This document shows, one piece after another, positions 22,780-30,148 of a stretch of DNA of 34,191 bases. The stretch is from Methylobacterium sp. W2 (GTDB lineage Bacteria; Pseudomonadota; Alphaproteobacteria; Rhizobiales; Beijerinckiaceae): positions 1-34,191 of the forward strand of contig NZ_VMOA01000055.1 of assembly GCF_020662345.1 (NCBI RefSeq), given 5' to 3'. Positions within the stretch are counted from its first letter, which is position 1. Each line of letters opens with the position of its first letter. The notes beneath the pieces are model-generated. The model was not told the DNA's origin and searched no databases. It was given only the letters and a program-made list of their open reading frames with translations. Both the position numbers and the translations under genes were made by a program.

Positions 22780-23928
22780 ATGGCGGACAGTCAGAGGTGG
22801 GAACTGCCGGTATCGATGAGCGTCATGGGGATCGAGGAGAAGCTCGGCCAGATCCGTGATCCCGACCTTCTCGAGGAGGTCGCGGCCGGTCGCGGCAGCT
22901 TCCTGTTCGGAAGCATCGTCGAGCACATCCTCCACCGGCAGCGCGCCCGCGATGCCGAGGCCGAGACCCTGCGTCAGGCCGCCGACAAGCGTGGCGCCAT
23001 GCCCCGCGACAAGCGCCGCCGCGATGCGGTGCGCGAGGTCATCGAGAACGAGCCGACCCTGCCGGAGAACCTGCAGCACATCCACAGCGTGCTGGCTCTC
23101 TGCGGCCTGCCCTATCGCGATCCCGGCGACGACCGCGAGTTCTTCCGGGAATACGGACGGAATTCCCTCAGCCTGCTGGCCGGCCGACTCAAGAACCCGG
23201 TCAATGGCGAGATGGAGTTCCAGGGTCTGCCCTATGGCCCCAAGGCCCGCCTCGTCCTGCTGCATCTCTGCACCGAGGCCGTGCGCCAGCGCAGCCCCAC
23301 CATCACCGTGGCCGACAGCCTGTCCGGCTTCATGAAGGAGATGGGATTTGCCGTGACCGGCGGCGAACGCGGCACGATCCGCCAGTTCAAGGAGCAGCTC
23401 AACCGGCTCGCCGCCTGCACCCTGCAGATCGGCCTGTGGGACGGCAGCGACAAGGCCAGCACCCTCAATGTGCCGCCCTTCCGCCAGCTCGACCTCTGGC
23501 TCTCGCACGGAGCCGGGGAGGGGCAGGTCTGGTCGAAGACTGTCCAGTTCCACCAGGATTTCTACGACAACCTGATCCAGCATGCCCTGCCGGTGGATAT
23601 CCGCGCGGCCCGCGCCTTTGCCGGCTCGGCCCGCAAGCTCGATCTCCTGTTCTGGCTCGGCTACCGCCTGCGGGTGCTGCAGCGCCCGCTGCGGCTCACC
23701 TGGGCCAATCTGCACAGCCAGTTCGGCGCCGACAATGCCAGCATCCGCAGCTTCCGGCAGGCCTTCAAGGCCGATCTCGCCCATATGCAGGAGGTGTTCC
23801 CGAAACTGCCCGTCTCCCTCGACGAGGCCGGCATGATGCTCCAGCCTGCCCATCCCAGTGCTCTGCTGGTGCCGCCCAGGCTCGGCGGGGCGAAAGCCGG
23901 CCCATCAAGGCGCGCTCTCGCGGGCTGA
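22780..23928 (+). CDS. repA: RepA-family plasmid-type replication initiator
   Basis: The 382-residue product resembles the RepA_C family of plasmid-encoded RepA proteins of alphaproteobacteria. Characteristic stretches are LPYGPKARLVLLHLCTEAVRQRSP, SLSGFMKEMGFAVTGGERGTIRQFKEQLNRLAAC, WSKTVQFHQDFYDNLIQHALPVDIRAARAF and SARKLDLLFWLGYRLR. The middle and C-terminal parts are predicted winged-helix-like regions. Six iterons directly upstream support an origin-binding role. No partition genes (parAB or repB) are adjacent. The ATG at 22780 is used; the in-frame ATG at 22816 is an alternative, and neither has a strong ribosome-binding site. It sits between mazG and metabolic genes, so an integrated or chromosomally retained plasmid module is the simplest explanation. 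Confidence 0.85.
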   Translation: MADSQRWELPVSMSVMGIEEKLGQIRDPDLLEEVAAGRGSFLFGSIVEHILHRQRARDAEAETLRQAADKRGAMPRDKRRRDAVREVIENEPTLPENLQHIHSVLALCGLPYRDPGDDREFFREYGRNSLSLLAGRLKNPVNGEMEFQGLPYGPKARLVLLHLCTEAVRQRSPTITVADSLSGFMKEMGFAVTGGERGTIRQFKEQLNRLAACTLQIGLWDGSDKASTLNVPPFRQLDLWLSHGAGEGQVWSKTVQFHQDFYDNLIQHALPVDIRAARAFAGSARKLDLLFWLGYRLRVLQRPLRLTWANLHSQFGADNASIRSFRQAFKADLAHMQEVFPKLPVSLDEAGMMLQPAHPSALLVPPRLGGAKAGPSRRALAG

Positions 23929-23950
23929 GGCATCTTCCAAATTGTGATAG

Positions 23951-24005
23951 GGAATATTCCATTCCGATCGGCCCTTTGCTAGATATTCCGCAATTGGAAT
24001 ATTCT
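23951..24005. promoter_or_regulatory. Promoter with GGAATATTCC-type operators before the HARE-HTH-like gene
   Basis: GGAATATTCC (23951-23960) is a perfect palindrome followed by another ATTCC (23961-23965). ATATTCC (23983-23989) and GGAATAT (23996-24002) form a perfect 7-6-7 inverted repeat. A plausible plus-strand promoter, TTGCTA (23976-23981) and TATTCT (24000-24005) with an 18-base spacer, is overlapped by that repeat, a layout typical of repression. Transcription would start only a few bases before ATG 24017. Confidence 0.55.
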
Positions 24006-24016
24006 AGAGGTGCGAC

Positions 24017-24490
24017 ATGTTCCTGACGGAAACCGAGGCCGAGGCGCGCCTCTCCGATCTCCATCGCGAGCGGGCCCGCATCGAGCGGGCCATCGCCGAC
24101 CTCACGCTCTTCCTCGCTATCGGCCGCCAGATATCCGGACCCGCCGGAGGGGCGGGGGACGGGCGGGGCGATCCGACCCCGATCGCCCCGCGACCGGATT
24201 TTCCGGGACACGAGGAGCCTGCCCCCGAATCCGGCGGCGACCGGTCGCAGGCCCGGCGCGAGGGCCGTCTCCTGATGGAGGCGGCGTCCGAGATCCTCGA
24301 GGAGGCGGGTCGTCCCCTCCACGCCGCGGAGATCCTGGAGGGTCTGACTCTGCGCGGCCTGTCGGTCCCCGGCATCGATCCGGTGGCGGCCCTCAACACC
24401 CGGCTGTGGAAGCGCTCAGGGGCCGACGGTCCGTTCCAGCGCCTCGGCGACGCGGTCTATGCCCTCGCCTCCGGGCCCGACGACGCCTGA
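24017..24490 (+). CDS. Coiled-coil protein with C-terminal HARE-HTH-like winged helix
   Basis: The 157-residue product has a charged N-terminal helix (about residues 4-38, likely coiled coil: EAEARLSDLHRERARIERA), a disordered Gly/Pro-rich middle (40-78), and a C-terminal domain (about 82-152). In that domain EAASEILEEAGRPLHAAEIL, then NTRLWKRS and FQRLGDAVYAL, follow the pattern of HARE-HTH (a winged-helix module of restriction enzymes and chromatin proteins). It is therefore likely a small DNA-binding protein. The ATG is used; no ribosome-binding site beyond AGAGG about seven bases upstream is seen. It follows repA by 88 bases and its own promoter carries GGAATATTCC palindromes, suggesting self-regulation. 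It converges on the isonitrile-hydratase-like gene with three bases between stops. Confidence 0.7.
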   Translation: MFLTETEAEARLSDLHRERARIERAIADLTLFLAIGRQISGPAGGAGDGRGDPTPIAPRPDFPGHEEPAPESGGDRSQARREGRLLMEAASEILEEAGRPLHAAEILEGLTLRGLSVPGIDPVAALNTRLWKRSGADGPFQRLGDAVYALASGPDDA

Positions 24491-24493
24491 GGC

Positions 24494-25192
24494 TCAGAAC
24501 CGCCCGTTCCGGGTGATCCCCGCGATGATCGTTTCGCGGGCGGCGCGCGAGGCGGCGAATCGCGCGCGGGCGGCCGCGACCACCTCCGGCGAGGCCGTGC
24601 CGGGATGGCCCGCCGAGAAGGGCGGGGCCGGCGCGTATTCGAGGGCCAGCTGGATCGTCTCGGCCTCAATCCGGCCCGCGAGTTCCGCCACCGCCGCGAG
24701 GGCGAAATCGAGGCCGGCCGTGACGCCGCCGCCGGTAATGATCCGCCCGTCGCGCACGATGCGCTCGTCGACCGGGATTGCCCCGAACGCCGCCAGCAGA
24801 TCGAGGGCGCCCCAATGGGTCGTCGCCCGCTTGCCCCGCAGCAGGCCCGCCGCCCCGAGGATGAGGGCGCCGGTACAGACCGAGGTGACGAGGATCGGCC
24901 GCTCGGCTTGGGCGCGTACGAAATCGAGCACCGGCGCGTGCGTCATCAGGGCGTTCACGCCGATCCCGCCCGGAATGCAGAGGAGGTCGAGGGGCGGGCA
25001 GGCGGTAAGATCCGTCGTGGGCGTCAGCGGCAGGCCGGTGGCGCTGGTGACGGTGGTGCGGTCGAGGCCGACGAGATGGACGCGCGCGCCGGGCAGCGAG
25101 GCGAAGACCTCGTAGGGCGCAGTGAGGTCGAGCTGCTGCACGCCCTCGAAGGTCAGGAGGCCGATCTCGAAGCGGATCTCGGTCTGCGGCAT
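24494..25192 (-). CDS. inhA: Isonitrile (isocyanide) hydratase-like DJ-1/PfpI protein
   Basis: Isonitrile hydratase converts isocyanides to N-substituted formamides. The 232-residue product follows the Pseudomonas enzyme along nearly its whole length: FEGVQQLDLTAPYEVFASLPGARVHL (with the active-site Asp of QLDLT), CPPLDLLCIPGG, the nucleophile elbow SVCTGALILGAAGLLRGKRATTHW with Cys106, RIVRDGRIITGGGVTAGLDFAL and LALEYAPAPPFSAGHP. The ATG at 25192 has GGAG nine bases upstream and begins just before the conserved domain. It diverges from an AraC regulator bearing a related DJ-1 domain, 80 bases away, which may control it. The physiological substrate is inferred from family only. Confidence 0.88.
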   Translation of the reverse strand: MPQTEIRFEIGLLTFEGVQQLDLTAPYEVFASLPGARVHLVGLDRTTVTSATGLPLTPTTDLTACPPLDLLCIPGGIGVNALMTHAPVLDFVRAQAERPILVTSVCTGALILGAAGLLRGKRATTHWGALDLLAAFGAIPVDERIVRDGRIITGGGVTAGLDFALAAVAELAGRIEAETIQLALEYAPAPPFSAGHPGTASPEVVAAARARFAASRAARETIIAGITRNGRF

Positions 25193-25272
25193 GGCAAGGG
25201 TCTCCGTGAGGGGGCGACGAAAAGGCTGCGGCTGGACAGATCCGACGATACCGGCGCAGGCTGCCGGCCGAC

Positions 25273-26286
25273 ATGACCAAAAACCCTCGCATCCTGCCAA
25301 ACCCTCCGCTCGGAGAACTGCCCCTGGCCGTGGCGATCCTGGCCTATCCGGGGGTGCAGCTCCTCGATGTGGCCGGTCCGCTCCAGGTTTTCGCCACCGC
25401 CAACGACCTCTCGGCCGATGCCGGCCGGTCGGCTCCTTATCGCGTCAGCGTCGTCGCCGAACGCGCCGGCTCCGTCGTTACCTCGTCCGGTCTCGCGCTG
25501 ACGGCCGAGGGGCTGATCCCGGATTCCGGCTCCATCGACACGCTGATTGTCGCCGGTGGGCGAGGGGTCGATGCCCAGCTCGACAATGCCGGCCTGGTCT
25601 CCTGGCTGTCGGGCCGGGCCGCCCTGTCGCGCCGCGTCGCCTCGGTCTGTACCGGGGCCTTCCTCGTCGGGGCGGCGGGCCTCCTCAACGGCCGCCGCGT
25701 CGTCACGCACTGGACCCGCTGTGCCGCGCTGCGCGCCCGCTATCCGAAGGCCCTGGTCGAGGCCGACCCGATCTTCATCCGCGACGGCGCGCTCTGGACC
25801 TCGGCCGGGGTCACCGCCGGCATCGATCTCGCCCTGGCCCTGGTGGAGGCCGATCTCGGGCGGGAGATGTCCCTGGCCGTGGCGCGTCACCTCGTTGTGT
25901 TCCTCAAGCGCCCCGGCGGGCAGGCCCAGTTCAGCACCGCCCTCTCGCTTCAGGGCGGCGACGACCGGTTCGGTCGCCTCCACGCCTGGATCACCGACAA
26001 CCTCTGCGCCGACCTGACGATTCCCGCCCTGGCCGACCGGGCCGGGATGAGCCCTCGCAGCTTCGCCCGGCATTACCGCGCCGATACCGGCCGCAGCCCG
26101 GCCGAGGCGATCGAGGGCATCCGCTTCGAGGCCGCCCGCCGGCTTCTCGAAGACACCGACCTGCCGGTGAAGCGCATCGCCGAACGTTGCGGCTTTGGCG
26201 CGGAGGAGACCCTGCGGCGGGTCTTCCTGCGCCGGATCGCGGCGACGCCCGGCGAGTATCGCCGTCGTTTCGCTGCTTTTGCGTGA
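25273..26286 (+). CDS. GlxA/FtrA-type AraC transcription regulator with DJ-1/PfpI domain
   Basis: The 337-residue product has an N-terminal DJ-1/PfpI-like domain (about residues 15-190: AILAYPGVQLLDVAGPLQVFA, SVCTGAFLVGAAGLLNGRRVVTHW with Cys126, DGALWTSAGVTAGIDLALALVE) and a C-terminal AraC DNA-binding domain (about 235-335) with two helix-turn-helix units, LTIPALADRAGMSPRSFARHYRA then LPVKRIAERCGFGAEETLRRVF. In this group the first domain is thought to sense a ligand. It keeps both the Cys and Asp found at the active site of the divergent hydratase, so it may bind the same kind of molecule. The ribosome-binding site is weak. It likely controls the shared 80-base intergenic region. Confidence 0.9.
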   Translation: MTKNPRILPNPPLGELPLAVAILAYPGVQLLDVAGPLQVFATANDLSADAGRSAPYRVSVVAERAGSVVTSSGLALTAEGLIPDSGSIDTLIVAGGRGVDAQLDNAGLVSWLSGRAALSRRVASVCTGAFLVGAAGLLNGRRVVTHWTRCAALRARYPKALVEADPIFIRDGALWTSAGVTAGIDLALALVEADLGREMSLAVARHLVVFLKRPGGQAQFSTALSLQGGDDRFGRLHAWITDNLCADLTIPALADRAGMSPRSFARHYRADTGRSPAEAIEGIRFEAARRLLEDTDLPVKRIAERCGFGAEETLRRVFLRRIAATPGEYRRRFAAFA

Positions 26287-26431
26287 TCCTGGCAGCCCTC
26301 GCCCGATGCGGGCGCGTTTGACTTTCCCGCCCGCATCATCGACACCGCCGCCCGTCGCGGCATCGACCGATCGTCAGGGGCTGACCGTCGGCCCGGAGCC
26401 GCCCCATGTCCGCCCCAACTCCTCCCGTCTC

Positions 26432-28156
26432 ATGAGAACCGCCGATGCCGGACATGCCGTCCCGCCCGGCGAAGACGCGGGCTTCCTCGACGGGCTGATC
26501 GGAGCGGCCTCCGCAAGCCATGCCCGTGCCTGCGCCCTGCTCCTGGCTCTCTGCCTCGCCTGCTTTCTGCCGGGCTTCGTCTCGCTCCAGCCGATGGACC
26601 GGGACGAGCCGCGCTTCGCCCAGGCCTCGAAGCAGATGATCGAGACCGGCGACATGGTCGACATCCGCTTCCAGGGCGAGGCGCGGCACAAGAAACCGGT
26701 GGGGATCTACTGGGCGCAGGCCGCGGTGGTGAAGGGGGCCGAGGCCCTGGGGGTCGACCACGCCCGCACCACCATCGCGCTCTACCGGGTTCCCTCGCTG
26801 ATCGGTGCGCTGCTGGCGAGTCTGCTGACCTATTGGGCGGCCCTCGCCTTCCTGCCGCGCCGCGGCGCGCTCGTTGCCGCCCTCCTGTTCTCCGCCTGCA
26901 TCATGATCTCGGCGGAGGCGCGCCTCGCCAAGACCGACGCCCTCCTCACCGCCTGCTCGGTTGCCGCGATGGGCGCGCTGGCGCGGGTCTGGCTCGGGCG
27001 GATCACGCCCGGCCGGACGCGGGGCCGGCCCGATCGCACGACCCTTCTGGTGTTCTGGCTGGCCATGGCGATCGGCATCCTGGTGAAGGGGCCGATGGTG
27101 CCGCTCTTCGTCGGGCTCGCCGCGCTCGCGCTGTCGGTGAAGGAACGGTCCGGCCGCTGGCTCATGGACCTGCGTCCCGGCCTCGGCCTCGGGCTGACCC
27201 TGGCCATCGTCGCCCCCTGGTTCGTCGCCATCGCCTGGAAGAGCGGCGGCGCGTTCTTCGGCGAGGCGGTGGGCCACGACATGCTCGGCAAGGTGGGGGG
27301 GGCCGCCGAGAAACACGGCGCGCCGCCCGGCACCTATCTGGCGGTGTTCTTCGCCACCTTCTGGCCGGGAGCCGCCTTCGCGGCGCTGAGCGCGCCCTTC
27401 GCCTTCGCCAGCCGGCGCGACGACGCCGTCGCCTTCCTCATCGCCTGGATCGTGCCCGCCTGGATCCTGTTCGAGGCCGTCCCGACGAAGTTGCCGCATT
27501 ACGTCCTGCCGCTGATGCCGGCCGTGGCGATCCTCACCATCCTGGCCGTGGCGCGCGGCGCCCTCGATTCGGACAGGCGGGGAGCGAAAGCCGTGGCCGC
27601 CCTGGTGGTGCTGATCCCGGTCGGGCTGACCCTCGGTCTCGTCGGCGTGGCCTGGACCTTCGACCACGTGATCCCCGTCGCCGGGCTGCCGCTGCTGCTG
27701 GCCTCGTCGGCGGCCGCGATACTCGCCTTCCTCCTGTTCGCCCGCCGCCTGCCCGAACGGGCCCTGGTCACGGCCGTCCTCGCCTCGGCCCTGCTCTCGC
27801 CAGCGGTGTTCGGCCTGACCCAGCCGGTGCTCGCGGCGCTGAAGGTCTCGCCGCGTCTCGCTGCCCTCCGTGACGGGCTGCCCTGCGCCGCGCCGAAGGT
27901 CGCCAGCCTCGGCTACCGCGAGCCGAGTCTCGTCTTCCTCATCGGGACCGACCTCGCCATGATGAACACCGGTGCCGAGGCGGCCGCGTTCCTAGCCCAT
28001 GGCGGCTGCCGCCTCGTCTTCATCACCGAGCCGTTCCTGGACGAGTTCCGGCGGGCGGAGACAAGCGGTAAGGCTGCCCCGGTCGGCCGGGTCTCCGGCT
28101 TCAACATCAACAGCGGCCGGCGGATCGACCTCTCGGCCTATGCGGTGACCCCGTGA
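26432..28156 (+). CDS. ArnT-like polyprenyl-phosphate glycosyltransferase (GT83 type)
   Basis: The 574-residue product is a large inner-membrane protein with about a dozen hydrophobic segments and the ArnT/PMT-like N-terminal block: LPGFVSLQPMDRDEPRFAQASKQMIETGDMVDIRFQGEARHKKPVGIYWAQA. The DRDE acidic motif in the first periplasmic loop is the catalytic signature. LVKGPMVPLFVGLAAL and KLPHYVLPLMPAVAILTILA are also family blocks. ArnT moves a sugar from undecaprenyl phosphate to lipid A; related enzymes modify other glycans, so the acceptor is uncertain. The frame is open further upstream (another ATG at 26306), and no ribosome-binding site decides; ATG 26432 gives the usual short N-terminus. 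It overlaps the next gene by four bases (GTGA). Confidence 0.88.
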   Translation: MRTADAGHAVPPGEDAGFLDGLIGAASASHARACALLLALCLACFLPGFVSLQPMDRDEPRFAQASKQMIETGDMVDIRFQGEARHKKPVGIYWAQAAVVKGAEALGVDHARTTIALYRVPSLIGALLASLLTYWAALAFLPRRGALVAALLFSACIMISAEARLAKTDALLTACSVAAMGALARVWLGRITPGRTRGRPDRTTLLVFWLAMAIGILVKGPMVPLFVGLAALALSVKERSGRWLMDLRPGLGLGLTLAIVAPWFVAIAWKSGGAFFGEAVGHDMLGKVGGAAEKHGAPPGTYLAVFFATFWPGAAFAALSAPFAFASRRDDAVAFLIAWIVPAWILFEAVPTKLPHYVLPLMPAVAILTILAVARGALDSDRRGAKAVAALVVLIPVGLTLGLVGVAWTFDHVIPVAGLPLLLASSAAAILAFLLFARRLPERALVTAVLASALLSPAVFGLTQPVLAALKVSPRLAALRDGLPCAAPKVASLGYREPSLVFLIGTDLAMMNTGAEAAAFLAHGGCRLVFITEPFLDEFRRAETSGKAAPVGRVSGFNINSGRRIDLSAYAVTP

Positions 28157-28938
28157 CCCAAACCGACACAGCCTCCTCCATCCGCCTGTCCATCGTCGTC
28201 CCGGTGAAGAACGAGGCGGGCAATGTCGAGAGCCTCGTCACCGAGATCGAGCGCGCCTGTTCGAGCCTCGACCCATTCGAGGTGATCTACGTGGATGACG
28301 GTTCCACCGACGCCACGGGGGCGATCCTCGCGGATCTGCGCCGCAGCCGGCCCTGGCTGCGCGTGGTCCGCCATGCCCGCAGCAGCGGACAGTCGGCGGC
28401 GATCCGCTCTGGCGTCGCCGTGGCACGGGGCGCCCTCGTCGCCACCCTCGACGGCGACGGCCAGAACGATCCTGCCTTCATCCCCGCTTTGGTGGCGGCC
28501 CTGGAGGAGGGCGGCCGGAGCACGGGCCTCGCCCAGGGCCAGCGCGTCGGCCGCAAGGACGGGCGCCTGAAGACCCTGCAATCGCGCATCGCCAACGGCG
28601 TGCGCGGCCGCATCCTTAAGGATTCCACCCGCGATACCGGCTGCGGCATGAAGGTGTTCCGCCGCGACGTGTATCGGGCGCTGCCCTATTTCGATGCGCT
28701 CCACCGCTTCATGCCGGCCCTCGTCGCCCGCGAGGGCTACCGTGTCGTCCATGCCGACGTGGTCGATCGGCCCCGCTTCACTGGGCGCTCCAATTACGGC
28801 CTGTTCGACCGCCTCTGGGTCGGGCTCCTCGATCTCGCGGGGGTTTGGTGGCTGATCCGCCGCAAGCGGCCTTCGCCCGAGGCGGTGGAGGTCGCGCCGG
28901 AGCTGCGCCCGACCACGTTGGGGCGGGAGCAGCTCTAG
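28153..28938 (+). CDS. Polyprenyl-phosphate glycosyltransferase (GT2, DPM1/ArnC-like)
   Basis: The 261-residue product is a family 2 glycosyltransferase: LSIVVPVKNEAGNVESLVTEIE, VIYVDDGSTDATG (nucleotide-binding DD), ATLDGDGQNDPAFIP (DxD metal site), RDTGCGMKVFRRDVYRALPYF and a C-terminal RFTGRSNYGLFDRLWVGLLDLAGVWWL segment. Such enzymes charge a lipid phosphate with a sugar from a nucleotide donor on the cytoplasmic face. It is therefore the natural donor-maker for the ArnT-like transferase encoded just upstream with a GTGA overlap. Only one hydrophobic segment is visible near the C-terminus, so it is shorter than ArnC. The sugar is unknown. Confidence 0.9.
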   Translation: MTQTDTASSIRLSIVVPVKNEAGNVESLVTEIERACSSLDPFEVIYVDDGSTDATGAILADLRRSRPWLRVVRHARSSGQSAAIRSGVAVARGALVATLDGDGQNDPAFIPALVAALEEGGRSTGLAQGQRVGRKDGRLKTLQSRIANGVRGRILKDSTRDTGCGMKVFRRDVYRALPYFDALHRFMPALVAREGYRVVHADVVDRPRFTGRSNYGLFDRLWVGLLDLAGVWWLIRRKRPSPEAVEVAPELRPTTLGREQL

Positions 28939-29026
28939 AATTCTGTTTTGCCGCGCTCTTTTTTTACCGAACCGGCATCCACTTCGGCGCAGAGCGCTCT
29001 CGTGACCGGTGGGGAGGCCTGAACCC

Positions 29027-29368
29027 GTGCTGATGCAGCTTTCGGAAGACCTGGGCGGCTACGCCTACGACATCTTCGTCACCAAGTTCGACGGCTGGCT
29101 CGTCTTCGGCATCCTGGCCCAGGTGGTGTTCGGCGCCCGCTTCATCCTGCAATGGCTGGCGAGCGAGAAGGCCGGCCGCAGCGTCATGCCGCTCTCGTTC
29201 TGGTTCCTCTCCATCGCGGGCGGGCTGATGACCCTGGTCTACGGGCTGGTGCGGCGCGAGCCGGTCATCATCTTCGGGCAGGCCCTCTCGACGGGCATCT
29301 ATCTCCGCAACGTCGCGCTGATCCTCAAGGAGAAGCGGCGCAAGCCCGGGGCGGACGCGGTTCCATGA
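29027..29368 (+). CDS. LAB_N (lipid-A-disaccharide synthase N-terminal-like) small membrane protein
   Basis: The 113-residue product has three or four hydrophobic spans and the LAB_N pattern: FGILAQVVFGARFILQWLASEKAGRSVMPLSFWFLSIAGGLMTLVYGLVRREPVIIFGQ, then IYLRNVALILKEK. This short domain is found fused to or near lipid A and polyprenyl-sugar enzymes; it has no glycosyltransferase part here. GTG 29027 has GGAGG nine bases upstream, a better fit than ATG 29033. It follows the two glycosyltransferase genes and overlaps the next gene by ATGA. A role in moving or presenting the lipid-linked sugar is an inference from context. Confidence 0.85.
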   Translation: MLMQLSEDLGGYAYDIFVTKFDGWLVFGILAQVVFGARFILQWLASEKAGRSVMPLSFWFLSIAGGLMTLVYGLVRREPVIIFGQALSTGIYLRNVALILKEKRRKPGADAVP

Positions 29369-29961
29369 CACCCCTGCCGGCGTTCTTCGACGATCTCGAT
29401 GCGAGTCTGGCCCATCTCTGGCGGCTTCTGGAGGACGGGCCGGCTCTCCGCCGCAACGCCTTCCACATGCCGGCCCTCGCCACGGTGGACGAGGCGGGCG
29501 CGCCGCAGGTGCGCACCATCGTCCTGCGCGAGGCGGATTCCGGGGCAGGGAGCCTGCGCTTCCATTGCGACCGTCGCTCGCGGAAAGCCGCCGAGATCGC
29601 CGCGTCCGGCCGGGCGGCTTTGCACGGCTACGATTCGGTAAGCAAGGTCCAGATCCGGGTCTCGGGTACGGCCGTGCTCCATACGGACGATGCGCTGGCG
29701 GATGCCGCCTGGGCCGGATCGCTCGCCATGAGCCTCGTCTGCTACGGCGTGGCACCGGAGCCCGGGGCCGAACTTGCCTCGGGGGACGCCTATTCCCTGC
29801 CGGAGACCGACGCCAGCATCGCCGCCGGCCGGCCGAATTTCTGTGCGGTCGTGGTCAACGCGACCCGGCTCGAATTCCTGTTCCTCGATCGGCGGGGACA
29901 TCGGCGCGCCGCCTGGACGCGAGACGGCGACGGCTGGGCGGGAACCTGGCTGGCGCCATGA
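29365..29961 (+). CDS. Pyridoxamine 5'-phosphate oxidase-like FMN-binding protein
   Basis: The 198-residue product has the split-barrel FMN-binding fold: RNAFHMPALATVDEAGAPQVRTIVLREAD, LRFHCDRRSRKAAEIAASGRAALHGYD, and KVQIRVSGTAVLH. The C-terminal half ends with NFCAVVVNATRLEFLFLDRRGHRRAAWTRDGDGWAGTWLAP, as in the alphaproteobacterial pyridoxamine-phosphate-oxidase-related family. It lacks the C-terminal dimerisation block of classical PdxH, so a vitamin B6 role is not certain. ATGA overlap makes it part of the glycosyltransferase transcription unit, although nothing in the protein explains a link to envelope modification. Confidence 0.82.
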   Translation: MTPLPAFFDDLDASLAHLWRLLEDGPALRRNAFHMPALATVDEAGAPQVRTIVLREADSGAGSLRFHCDRRSRKAAEIAASGRAALHGYDSVSKVQIRVSGTAVLHTDDALADAAWAGSLAMSLVCYGVAPEPGAELASGDAYSLPETDASIAAGRPNFCAVVVNATRLEFLFLDRRGHRRAAWTRDGDGWAGTWLAP

Positions 29962-30007
29962 AAAACCCTTTCTCCGTTCTGGAAAGCCCCCTCACGATCG
30001 TTATCCG

Positions 30008-30123
30008 CCGTCATTCCGGGGCCGGGTAGCGGAGCCCGGAATCCAGAAGCGCCGGCTGCGCAAGGCGATGCACCGGCAGCGGTTCTGGTTCCCGGTCTCG
30101 CCTTCGGCGACCCGGGATGACGG
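30008..30123. repeat. Long imperfect palindromic intergenic element
   Basis: The ends CCGTCATTCCGGG (30008-30020) and CCCGGGATGACGG (30111-30123) are near-perfect inverted copies, with nested shorter complementary segments between them (GAATCCAGAAGCGCCGG with CCGGCAGCGGTTCTGG). The unit resembles dispersed GC-rich palindromic repeats common in this bacterial order. It lies between convergent genes and could end both transcripts as a hairpin. Confidence 0.65.
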
Positions 30124-30148
30124 TGCGCCGTGTCTTACGAAGAGCGCC

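Noticed and set aside
22405..23853. A 482-codon minus-strand frame opposite repA and the iterons
   Set aside because: No domain is recognisable, and it is antisense to a clear RepA-family protein.
25240..25270. Inverted repeat CCGGC/GCCGG between the hydratase-like gene and its regulator as an operator
   Set aside because: A 5-bp GC-only repeat is too common in this sequence to support a regulatory site.
28931..28968. Terminator after the GT2 gene (poly-T at about 28960)
   Set aside because: Only a 4-bp GAGC/GCTC stem with a long loop precedes the T-run, and the next genes appear to belong to the same unit.
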